Made by a program: the position numbers and the translations under genes. Below are positions 20,547-30,199 of a stretch of 64,000 bases of DNA, in pieces. The first letter of the stretch is position 1. Each line of letters opens with the position of its first letter. The stretch is taken from NCBI GenBank assembly GCA_023213395.1, contig CM041465.1:118117741-118181740 (forward strand), read 5' to 3'. The notes under the pieces were generated by a model. That model did no database searches. It had not been told where the DNA came from and saw only the letters and a program-made list of their open reading frames with translations. This DNA is from Cycas panzhihuaensis. Lineage: Eukaryota > Cycadophyta.

Positions 20547-22412
20547 GTACCTTCCTAATCTATGCCTGCCCCACTGTCTTCATCCACATCCACACCTCCT
20601 ACAACAAGTAACCCCTTTGTGCCTATGCATCCATCCCGTTCGATCTTTACATCTACCCTAGGGACGTCTATTATGCCTTCTACTTCTCATCATAGTCCCA
20701 ACTCTTCAGCGACCTCTCGTAGTATGTCTTTCTCCCAGCTTGAGGTTAGCATACCTCTCCCTAGTCAAGCCAACATGCCACCTCCTAACATGGAACACAC
20801 ATTCCCTAGTAGGCCTAGAGGTCCTACTAATACCTCTACTACTAGTCATGTAGGATCTATCTCTACATGCACCCAAATCCAACTTAGTGGTCCTTCTCTT
20901 TACGTACCCCTAGGCTATACATCTCAGCCTTGGGGGTACGGTAAAGGGAACCACATTCCAGTTTATGGGGTGGACCCTTTACATCCATATGGGGTTGTGC
21001 CACCCACAGGCAGCCCATATGGATAGAACCTAGTCCCTCACCCTTCATTTCCACTATCTTGCATAACTCCTTATGCTGCGCCTTTGCAAGGAAACCTAAC
21101 GTCCTTTCAAGGTGCTTACCCTCAAGTCCCTTTTCAACAAGGGGCATTTCCTCGAGGAGGGATGGGCCTTCTACCCCCATCTGCTCCTTGTTCATTTCCT
21201 TCCACATTGTTTGCCGATCCACTAATCCAGGAGAGGGCACATCCCTTTATGGATTATAGATTGACACCCTTGTCCATCGAGGTGCTAAAAACTAACTTAC
21301 CGCCTCATCTCCCTAAAGTTCTTAAGTTTGATGGAACTTCGTCATAGGATCCAGTAGAGCATGTCTGTAGTTTTTCTATGGCGTGCATAGACTACTGGGC
21401 TTATGATCACATATTTATAACACTATTTCCATGATCTCTATAAGGCGATGCCCTTAAATGGTTCTATCGCCTACCTACCCATTTCATCTTCTCATTCCAA
21501 CAACTTGTGGATGAGTTCATCAACTATTTTGATGTGGCTCATCCATTTGAGAGTGGAATGAAATCTCTCCTCTCACTTAAACAAGGTCACAATGAGATGA
21601 ATCGTAACTTTATGCGACGATTCCACAGCCTCCTCCATTCTACTAAGGCTACTTTGCCTAAGGAATTGAAGAGGGATATTTTTGTTAACGCACTACACCC
21701 TGAAGTCCATGTGGAAGTCCTTAAGATGGAGGCAACCACATGCGATTCTACCATCGTGAAGTGCTTAGCGCTTGAAGCTATTGAGATCCAGGTTGGACTC
21801 AAGAAGCCCCTTAAGCCCTCACAACGACATGAGGTACATCCCCCAACCAAAGAAACTAAACCACAACAATCCACTAGGTCTTCTTCTCACTCAATCGAGA
21901 AGACCCTAGATCCACTTACCTCTACTATATGCTTATTCGAACGTACGATGAAGGAACTTAAACTTCAAGCTCCTTCATCACCTACATCTAACAAACCAAT
22001 CTAACAATCCAACAAGCTTCTCAAGCCACTCCTTCCAAGGGCAACAACACCCATTCTTCTCAGGCAAGGAAGTCTAATTCCTTGCTTGAGAAGAAGTGGT
22101 GCTTCGTTCATGGAGAATATTTCCATGATGATGCACATTATCAGGCTCAACATCCTAGGGATGCCTCACATCGTGACTCATCTCCCAAATGTGCCTCAAG
22201 GCCCAACCTCGACTAACTAGTCCATAAAGATCCGTTCCTTAAGAATGGAGAGTGTGATCGCAACTCTCAACCAAAGAACAACCAGAACCAAGGAAGATCT
22301 CCAAATCTACAGCCTTCACACGATAAGGGGAAGGGCACGCGGGGTTCGTCTTCTTCCTCGCATTCTCGAGACTATCATACCCCTTGACCTTCATGATCAC
22401 GGAATAAGGGAA
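20547..22412 (+). pseudogene. gag: Gypsy-B gag, remainder
   Basis: This continues the gag frame after Copia-1: SFSQLEVSIPLPSQAN, LGYTSQPWGYGKG, PVYGVDPLHPYG, then the capsid domain (HLPKVLKFDGTSS, DALKWFYRLP, LVDEFINYFDVAHPFE, SLKQGHNEMNRNFMRRFHSL, FVNALHPEVHVEV). Stops lie near 21026, 21347 and 21440, and a frameshift falls just after 22004. Beyond the shift the zinc motif reads WCFVHGEYFHDDAHY: two of the three cysteines of Gypsy-A (WCSIHGECFHDDSHC) have become Tyr. A Ser-rich basic tail follows. Confidence 0.88.
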
Positions 22413-23190
22413 AGAAGGTGATCCAGATGCTTGAGGCCACCCCTCTCTATGCCTTGACTTGGCCTCAAGCCACTAAAGAGGCAACCAACAGCTCTTCGTC
22501 CATTCCACATCCTAATCCTCTTCCAGAAACCTCCCTTCTGAAAGTCCCTTTACTTCCCAAGACCATTCCCATTCATCCAGGTCGCTACGATTTTAGGAGA
22601 GCTCTTCCTCAACCTATGATAAAGAGGAAGTCCTTTTCTGTTGTCGATGAGCTTTGTACTGTGGCTATTTGGATGTCTATTATAGACGTTTTGAGAAGTT
22701 ATCATGAACAACAAACACTTCTTTTGGAAGCTTTAGGATTGGGTGACACACCCGTTCATGCTTTGGGTATTGCCCAAGGTTGTAAGCCCTTCATTTCCTT
22801 TGATCCTAAAGACCTTCCTCTTGCTTGTGAAAGGGAGCGCTAGTGGAACTTCCCTTTCACCATTACTATTGATACACCTAACTGCACTTTGTGAAGGATC
22901 CTTGTCGACAACGGTTCTTCCGTTAATTCTATGCCCTTGCACGTTATACAAAAGCTTGGCATTTCTACCTTGGAACCTATTCCATGGTGATGCCAAGACT
23001 ATGATGGTGGCGAGAAGACTCCCTTAAGATCCACTTCGATCCCTCTCACTCTCGAGAATAAGACCATCATCACTGGCATTGTAGTCCTCAACGTAGACGT
23101 CGACTACAATCTTCATTTGGGTCGACCATGGCTCGATCAAATGGGAGCTATGTGTTCAACCCGCTTGGAGAAACTCAAGTTTGTCCATGA
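22413..23190 (+). pseudogene. Gypsy-B protease region
   Basis: Conserved text: KSFSVVDELCTVAIWMSIID, DPKDLPLACERER, FPFTITIDTPNCTL, then the retropepsin site LVDNGSSVNSMPLHVIQKLG with its catalytic Asp present, and later VDVDYNLHLGRPWLDQMGAM. In-frame stops at ~22843, ~22892 and ~22990 break it. By motif this site is better preserved than the Gypsy-A copy. Confidence 0.75.
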
Positions 23191-24900
23191 TGGGTGAATG
23201 AGGGTTGTTGTCTACGAACGACCACCTGTTAAACAATCTCGTCAAACTAACCAAGCGAGCTATGATTGTGTGAAGGGGGACAAAGGCCCTTTTACTCTTG
23301 CCTCAGCTTATTCTATTGGCATTCCTAATTCATCCCATCCTAAAGGAGATCTTGCATCTTCTTCATCGAGCCTTACCCACTTCACTCCTATTGGTGTTGA
23401 AAGCTATGGGTACCTTACCATGTTCAACGACAACGAGTCTCATGGCGAGGACGAGGACCTTCCTCACCCTATTTCCTTCCTTCACACTAGTAGGAGATGC
23501 TCTCTCTATTCTAGGTCCCAACCTAGAACTCCCCTTATTGGAGAGACTAGTTATCCCCTTGTGTTATATGTTATTGCATGTATTAACCCACTGATCCTTG
23601 ACTCTTCCTCTTCACCACCCCACGCAGGTGATGATTTCGAGGAACTTCCTTTTGCCCCTTACGAGGGGCCCCTTCTTGACTCTTTGTTAGAGTCTTTTGG
23701 GGATGTTGGGTAGTCAGCTGACCACCATGGTCCCATCACTCCTACTTCCTCTTATGCCTCATCTATTCAAAGTAAGGTCATCCACGGGGTGGATTACTTT
23801 GAAGATGATGAGGCGCTATTTGAGCACTTAGCGGGGTCCGTGCCCAATTTTCCTTCTAGTCACCATCGACTTGGCTACTAGAAGGTCTTAGCGATTAGGT
23901 CCACTCTTACCGACCTAATCCCATTTCTTGTTCTGTCTCCTCCCATTGACCTTACCCCCTTCATTTTGAGGAGGGGAATGCCATATGCATGGGGGCAACC
24001 CAGGACATAGTCCTCGCCCCGGGTAAGGTCATTGAGGTGGGGGTAGAATGTTCTCCTGATGAGGTAAGGGAATACTCCCTTTTGTTCTAGGAGTTCTGAG
24101 ATGTTTTTGCATGGGATTACTCTGACATGAAGGGAATCGACCCCTTCATTATCACCCACAACCTTAACAGCATTCCTGGCACTCATCCCGTGCATTAGAA
24201 ACAACGTCCTCTGCATCCTGAACTCTTAGCCGCCATCAAAATGGAGGTTGAGAAACTCCTAAATGCAAGACTCATCACTTCTATCGACTACCCTAAATGG
24301 GTGTCCAACATTGTTCTTGTTGCTAAAAAGAACAGCACTATCTAGATATGTGTTGACTTCTGTGACATCAACAATGCATGTCTTAAGGATAATTTCCTAC
24401 TCCCTTTTATCGATCTAATCATTGATCGAGTTGCCAGGTTTGAAGTCATGTCCTTGATAGACAGCTTCTCTAGTTATAATCAAATTCAAATCTCTTTTGA
24501 AGACCATTATAAGATGGCCTTCACCACCTCATGGGGTACTTATACTTACAAGGCAATGGCCTTCAGACTAAAAGATGTAGGCACCACTTATCAAAGGGTG
24601 ATGCATTTCATCTTCCATAACCTTATCAACAACACGTTGGAGGTCTTTATGGATGACATGATGGGTCTCTCGCATGTTAGATCCCATCACCCTTCAGACT
24701 TGCGGGCCATCTTCACATGATGCTACAAGTACCACGTAAGTTTTAACCCACTCAAATGCATATTTACCATCACTTCTAGCAAACTCCTTGGGTTCCTTGT
24801 GTCGAAGCAAGGAATTCAAATCAACCCTGACAAAGTCAAGGTGATCCTTGACATGCCACCGCTTAGAACTCAATGACAGATCAAGTCATTTCTAGGTAGA
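23191..24900 (+). pseudogene. Gypsy-B spacer and reverse transcriptase
   Basis: The acidic/Ser-rich spacer (NDNESHGEDEDLPHP; VIHGVDYFEDDEALFEHLAG) precedes RT, with a frameshift at ~23900-23990. RT blocks: EVREYSLLF, DYPKWVSNIVLVAKKNSTI, NNACLKDNFLLPFIDLIID, VMSLIDSFSSYNQIQISFED, TSWGTYTYKAMAFRLKDVGT, LEVFMDDMMGLSHVRSHHPS, then KLLGFLVSKQGIQINPDKVK. Stops occur at sites where Gypsy-A has a codon (for example a TAG for the CAG of VHQKQRP). The FMDD active-site box is identical to Gypsy-A. Confidence 0.9.
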
Positions 24901-25580
24901 CTCGGATTCCTTAGGTGTTTCATGGCAAACTTCTCCATGAATGCCAAACCCCTTACTAACCTATTAAAGAAGGGAGCCTTGTTTGTTTGGTTAGTTAAGG
25001 CCTAACAAGTTTTTAAAGGACTTAAGGAAGCCCTTGCTTCTGCTTTGACGTTGGTGCTCTTTTACTTTGATAGGCCTTTCATTCTCTATACCTCAGCTAC
25101 CAATGAGTCCTTGGATGTTATGTTGGCCCAAGAGGACGATTAGGGAGTCAAGAGGGCCATCTACTTCATCAACCACACCCTCATGGATATCGAACTCAAT
25201 TACTCTCCAACCGAGCAGGAATGCCTCTCCTTGGTTCATGCGACCAAGAAGTTTAGGCAATACTTACTTGGAAACACTACCAAGATGAGTGTTCAATCCA
25301 ATCCCTTGTGTTATTTACTCACCCGTTCTGACCTGACAGGTGGGGTTGGTCATTGGGCCATCCTCCTTCAAGAATTTGATCTCCATATTATCAATAGGAA
25401 ATCGAAGAAGGGGATGGTAGTGGGGGAACAGCTTGCAAATGCCCCTATCCCTAACTCATTTGATGCTCTTGTTGATGACTTTCTTCCTAATGAGTTTATC
25501 TTGACCATTTACGACACTCCTTCCCATCCACTCATTGATATTGAGTGGTATGGTGACATCGTGCGGTACCTTACTTAGTA
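24901..25580 (+). pseudogene. Gypsy-B pol RNase H
   Basis: Following RT in the same frame: FLRCFMANFSMNAKPLTNLL, FDRPFILYTSATNESLDVML, RAIYFINHTLMDIELNYSPT, EQECLSLVHATKKFRQYLLG, LLTRSDLTGGVGHWAILLQE and FDLHIINRKSKKGMVVGEQL. The first Asp position reads Ser (YTSATNE), as in Gypsy-A. Four in-frame stops are present. This is the ordinary pol RNase H, distinct from the extra one at ~29570-29990. Confidence 0.82.
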
Positions 25581-26790
25581 GTAGTACCGCCCAAAAGCTA
25601 ATAACAAGGTTAGGTCTCACATTTAGACCACTTCTAGGTAATACTTCCTTATGGATGAAGTATTATACAAGAGATCCTTTGACAGGATCCTCCTCTGTTA
25701 CGTCACTTCCAACGAAGCAGACTAGATACTTCGTGAATGCCACCATGGCATTTATAGGGGCCACTTTGGGGGCCAGTCCATGGCTGAGAGGATCCTTCAT
25801 ATGGGCTATTATTGGTCCTCCCTCTTCAAGGACACCCATGCCTATGCCTTGAGATGTCAGCATTGTCAAGAGCATGCCAACATTTCCCACATGCCTTCCG
25901 AGGCTCTTCATCCCATTATATCTCCATGGCCCTTTGCTCAATGGGGTTTAGACCTCATCGGGGCCATATCATCACCCTCTTCATCGCAATACAAGTTCAT
26001 CTTGACTGCCACGGAGGACTTCACAAAATGGGCGGAAGCCATTCCTCTGATTACTACCCCTGGTAAGACGATAGCTACTTTCGTCTACCAGCATATTATT
26101 TGACATTTTTGGATTCCTAACATCTTGATTACTAACAACAGAACCCCTTTTTGTAATAAGGAGATTGATGAACTTTATGAGAAATTCAAGATCTCTCACA
26201 ATACCTCTTCTCCTTATTACCCCCAGGAAAATGGTCAGGTTGAATCATTCAACAAAACTCTTATCAATATCCTAAAGAAAACTGTTACTTAATCCCGAAG
26301 GGATTGGCACCTCCATCTCCCTTATGCCTTATGGGCCTATCGTACCTCTATTTGTGCAGCTACTGGAATGACTGTATTCTCCCTAGTTTATGGGACTAAG
26401 GTGGTACTCCCATTGGAAGTGGAGATCCCCTCTCTACAAGTTTCTCTTCAAGGTCTTATCGATGAGGAGTCTATCTGTCATGCTTGCCTCTTAGACCTCG
26501 AAGCATTAGATGAGAGATATTTAGCCGCTTACCAGGCTAACCTTGCATCTAAAGCCCATTCATAAAGGACCTATGATAAACACCTTCGTTCTCATCCTTT
26601 GTATCATGGGGACCATGTCTTCAAGCTGGAATATCTTCACGACTGCTTGACTAAATTTGGACCCAAATGGGTCAGTCCCTTTGTCATTATCGAGAGTCTC
26701 GACAATGACGCTTATAAGATCGCCACCCTAGAGGGTCTTGAACTTGAGAAAGCCATTAACAAGAAATTCCTCAAGAAATTCTACACATGA
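25581..26790 (+). pseudogene. Gypsy-B integrase
   Basis: Zinc region: LRECHHGIYRGHFGGQSMAE, then LRCQHCQEHANISH. Core: TEDFTKWAEAIPLITTPGKT, ILITNNRTPF (usual TDNGTPF), YYPQENGQVESFNKTLINIL. C-terminus: TYDKHLRSHPLYHGDHVFKL, KFGPKWVSPFVIIESLDN, and AINKKFLKKFYT ending at 26790. The first acidic position is Glu and the second is Asn; the final Glu is kept. There are a few stops but no frameshift within the domain. Confidence 0.9.
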
Positions 26791-27537
26791 TTTCTTCATT
26801 ATCTTTTCCATGCTCTGAAATGAGCCTAAACTACCATCCTAAGCTATTCCCATTCCTCCTGACCATAGGTGGGATGACAGCTTAGGGCAACTCTCTCATT
26901 CCTTTTAGTTCCTCCTACAGAACCCTTGTTCCCATTCCTCTGGGAACCTCGTCCTCATATTTGGGTATCCCCCAATTAAGATGATACTCTTAAGTGTCAT
27001 CACTCCCTTCCTATTGGCATTTCCTTTGTATGTCCCACTATGCTCCCATGTGGACATGTGTGCCACCCTATCTCCTAGCCTCACATGTATCTATCACCGC
27101 TGCTCATGGTGATTATGTGTGTCTCTACTAGGAATATGGCCCCGTATGAAAGGAAATGTGTATAGCTCAAACAAATACCATAACACAAAAATCATATAAT
27201 AATCAACTCAAAACATCATCAATCATACCCTCATGCATTCGTGCACCCTCATACATATATATATAAACATGTAAACATAAACATACATATCACCCATCCC
27301 ATATCATGATACACATCATCATACATCAAATGGGATATCAATCACCCTATCTATATACATAAACATAATCATCGTGTGTTATATCATACAATTGGTATGG
27401 TACATCATCTGTGGGAAGTCAGAGACCTTGCAAGGAAGGTATAATCATATGACTATATATGGTGACACCCTGGAGGTCTGTACTTTCCCCTATCTAAAAT
27501 AAAAATCCCTACACTCTACTCTACTGTTACCCTGCCC
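26791..27537. other. Non-coding interval between convergent pol and antisense gene
   Basis: Just after the pol stop an inverted repeat CCTAAGCT (26838-26845) / AGCTTAGG (26879-26886) could form a hairpin. Gypsy-A has a related block in the same place. Then follow AT-rich text and a short (TA)n tract near 27258. No conserved frame. Confidence 0.5.
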
Positions 27538-27659
27538 TTGGGGCGTCATCTCCTGGCTAATGTGATCCCTCTCCTGGGGACCACATCCCTCCTAAGCTCC
27601 TCCTACATCTACGAGAGCTCCCTGCCTCACTCCCCTCATCCTATGGCCTCTTGGGGGTT

Positions 27660-29442
27660 GTTGCTGCCGTATATGTATATGTCCTGCTCCGCAACGATCT
27701 TGAGGCTACCTCGTCCACCACTTGATCGTATTAGGCCTGGATATGATCGCGATCACCCTCTACATTGCAGAGCCTCTCCTCCATCCCCTAGTGATGCTCC
27801 TCCATCATTGCTAGTCAGATGCAGCTCTCTGTGTCACCTCTGGCTCCTCCCTGAGCCTTCAGTACCTGTACCTGACTCTATAGGGCATCCCTCTGAGCTC
27901 GGGTTGTGTCTAGCTCTGCCTAAAGGTATCTCACACATGCCTCATGCTCCTGGGACTCTACAATCCATACATCTCTTGCCCTCAATAATGGGGCGAATGC
28001 TACCATATGGGCACCTGTTAATCTGGGTTCATCACCTACCTAGATGGGAGGCTACCCCTCCGTATAGGCCTGAGGGAATATCTCCCGGACTACTGCCTCC
28101 AGCAATCTCTAGATATCTACTATACCTGCAATCCAGTATGTCACATGTCAGTACATGTCCATATGCATGCCAAACCAAAACCAAATAATATATATACATC
28201 TGGCAATCAAATGATGATAGGAGAAGGTCATGTCTCACCTAGTGTAGCCGCCAGCTTCTCGACTTGGATGACTACCTCTACCCCAGGCATTCCACCAGCT
28301 GCAAGTACCTCCTCCTCTTATGGTACCTCATCGGCCACCACCTCAGCTACTAGGGCATACCTCCTCTCCTCGATTGGTGTAGCTACCTCTCGGGATCTAC
28401 TAATAATCCGCAACCTACAGGCTCGTGTCACTAGGCCCCTACTCTCCTCTGTAGCTCCTAAGGGGCCCACCTCTCTGTCTGTGGTCCCTGATGGACTTGC
28501 CTCTCCACTCGCAGTCCTTGATGGACCTGCCTCTCCTGCAGCTCGTGATGGGCTAGCCCCATCACCTCCATCTCCACCATCATCTCCTGGGGCCACTCGT
28601 GCCCTGCCTGCCTTGTCATTACTATCCTACCTCACTGCTCTGTATGGATCTAATATATAATCAGTCATGGTGAGAAGGTCTAGTGATGTGGCCTCCATTG
28701 AGAGATAGACATGTGTCTAGTCCTCAGTCCCCCTGAATCTAGTCTCCCATTTGTGTACCATGGGGGCCCACTCTGATACAAGGTGTGGCCCCCCTGTTGG
28801 CGCCACTACTCCAAAGTGGTCAAAAAACTAGCACTGCAATAGGGTGCTATATGATAAACCACCCTTCCCTGCTGCTTGAATAATGTCTAATTATGTGACG
28901 AGGTTCGTCGCTATAAGGGTATCCCAATCCAACCTCTCTCCTGCCTCACATCTCCATACCACGTCCATCCAACTGCTTGGTATGTCCCTATAGTTATGTT
29001 TCTGGCATATCCAGAATATAACACACGATGTAATCAACTTCTTCATATGAGGAATCCCTGACATCACCATGCTCTAGAGAGGGATACCTCTCCTCTCCCA
29101 CTTGTCTGAGCCCATGAAGAATGTCGCGACCTCCCTGTGTGCTACCTCATTGCTAGCAAAGACCCCCATCATATCGACCTCCCCGCATGGCACCCCCAAT
29201 ATCCTCTTGATGTCACCTAGTATCACTAATACATCCCCTACTTGGGGTAGATAGAAGACATACCTCTGTCTATCCCAATGAGACATTATATCTACTAGTA
29301 GCCTCTGGTTTGACGTGTACTAAGGTGTCCTTATGACCTTTAGCAGGCCACACCTTGCCAAGATCTACCTATCCTCATGAGTCATCATCTGTATGAAACT
29401 CAACATGGCCATACCTATATTCTCGCAGTTCTCTACCATGAT
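27660..29442 (-). pseudogene. Antisense PMD-like gene carried by Gypsy-B
   Basis: Read on the minus strand, the exon begins after an AG acceptor (TTTTGTAG, ending ~29443). It encodes MAMLSFIQMMTHED, ARCGLLKVIRTP, RLLVDIMSHWDRQRYVFYLP, QVGDVLVILGDIKRILGVPC, REVATFFMGSDKWERRGIPL, QKHNYRDIPSSWMDVVWRCE, AGERLDWDTLIATNLVT and GLSYSTLLQC. A linker of GEAGPSR/GEASPSG units (~28596-28318) follows. After the intron 28238-28126 comes a coiled coil (DVWIVESQEHEA, MEERLCNVEGDRDHIQA). The N-terminal region resembles the plant mobile domain. About ten stops interrupt it, several at Gln or Trp positions of the Gypsy-A copy. The far 3' end of the gene is uncertain (about 27550-27660). Confidence 0.62.
28126..28238 (-). 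other. Intron of the antisense PMD-like gene (Gypsy-B copy)
   Basis: Donor GTGAGACA starts at 28238 and acceptor ATTGCAG ends at 28126; length 113 nt. Position, donor, length and flanking codons match the intron at 1302-1410 in Gypsy-A. Confidence 0.65.
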
Positions 29443-29569
29443 CACCACCTACAAAATGCCACAAAACAAGTCAGACCCTGACTCATACTCATCCCCGTAT
29501 CCTCTAGACTATCTCTCGACCTCACTCGATCAAGATTTGGGGACCCTTGGGCCCCCATCTTTATTTTTC

Positions 29570-29990
29570 ATCAACCCTGCCTTCACATCGTGCCAAACTT
29601 CATGGTACCATAGAGTTAAGCCTAGGTCCCATGGTGATTGGCCTTTCGTCACCATATGGATTCTTCATAACCCTTCCAGACATGATTTTCTACACTCCAG
29701 AATCTTCCTCCTCGAGGCCACCAATAATGAAGCTGAGTATACGGTCATTATTGAAGCCCTCACTGATGTACTCTGCTTTTACCATGGATCCATTGTTCTT
29801 CTATGTGACTCCCAAGTAGTGGTGTCTTATCTCACCCAAGTTTACCAGGTGCAATACCTATGCCTGAGAGCCTTTGCTTCGACAGGCAGGTCTCTATTAG
29901 CTTGTTTCTGATCTGTCAACATCTGGCATATCCCTTGAGCCCTCAACACTGAGGCAGATAGCCTCGTTTACCTCATCCTTGAGCATCGTT
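29570..29990 (+). pseudogene. Additional plant-type RNase H downstream of integrase
   Basis: The frame contains IWILHNPSRHDFLHSRIFLL, EATNNEAEYTVIIEALTDVL, then HGSIVLLCDSQVVVSYLTQV. After a frameshift and a stop it contains ALNTEADSLVYLI. These are the signature blocks of the plant/archaeal-like RNase H: NNEAEY carries a catalytic Glu, CDSQVV a catalytic Asp, and the closing N-x-x-AD-x-L a further Asp. Tat-group gypsy elements are known to carry such a second RNase H in pol. Here it lies 2.8 kb beyond the integrase stop, past the antisense gene and next to the 3' LTR. The first catalytic Asp (DGS-type strand) is not recognisable upstream. Confidence 0.78.
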
Positions 29991-30199
29991 TCCCTCTTCT
30001 TACTGACCGCCTTTGAGACTTGTCTAGTTGCCATGTCACCCAAGTCTTCAGTCATCTCGCATCTCACTCTATGATCCATTTGTACCTCCAAAAGCTAGCC
30101 GCTAATGAGGTTAAACTATGGCAACTATTAGGATTGCTCACTTACCCTTTTCTCTCATCATCATTGTACTTCCTTTCTGCACTCTTACAATGGGGGCAA

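Noticed and set aside
29897-30091. Minus-strand frame of 64 codons as the first exon of the antisense PMD-like gene.
   Set aside because: It overlaps the end of the extra RNase H on the other strand and can be its shadow. No donor site could be tied to the acceptor at ~29443, and no second copy is in the window.
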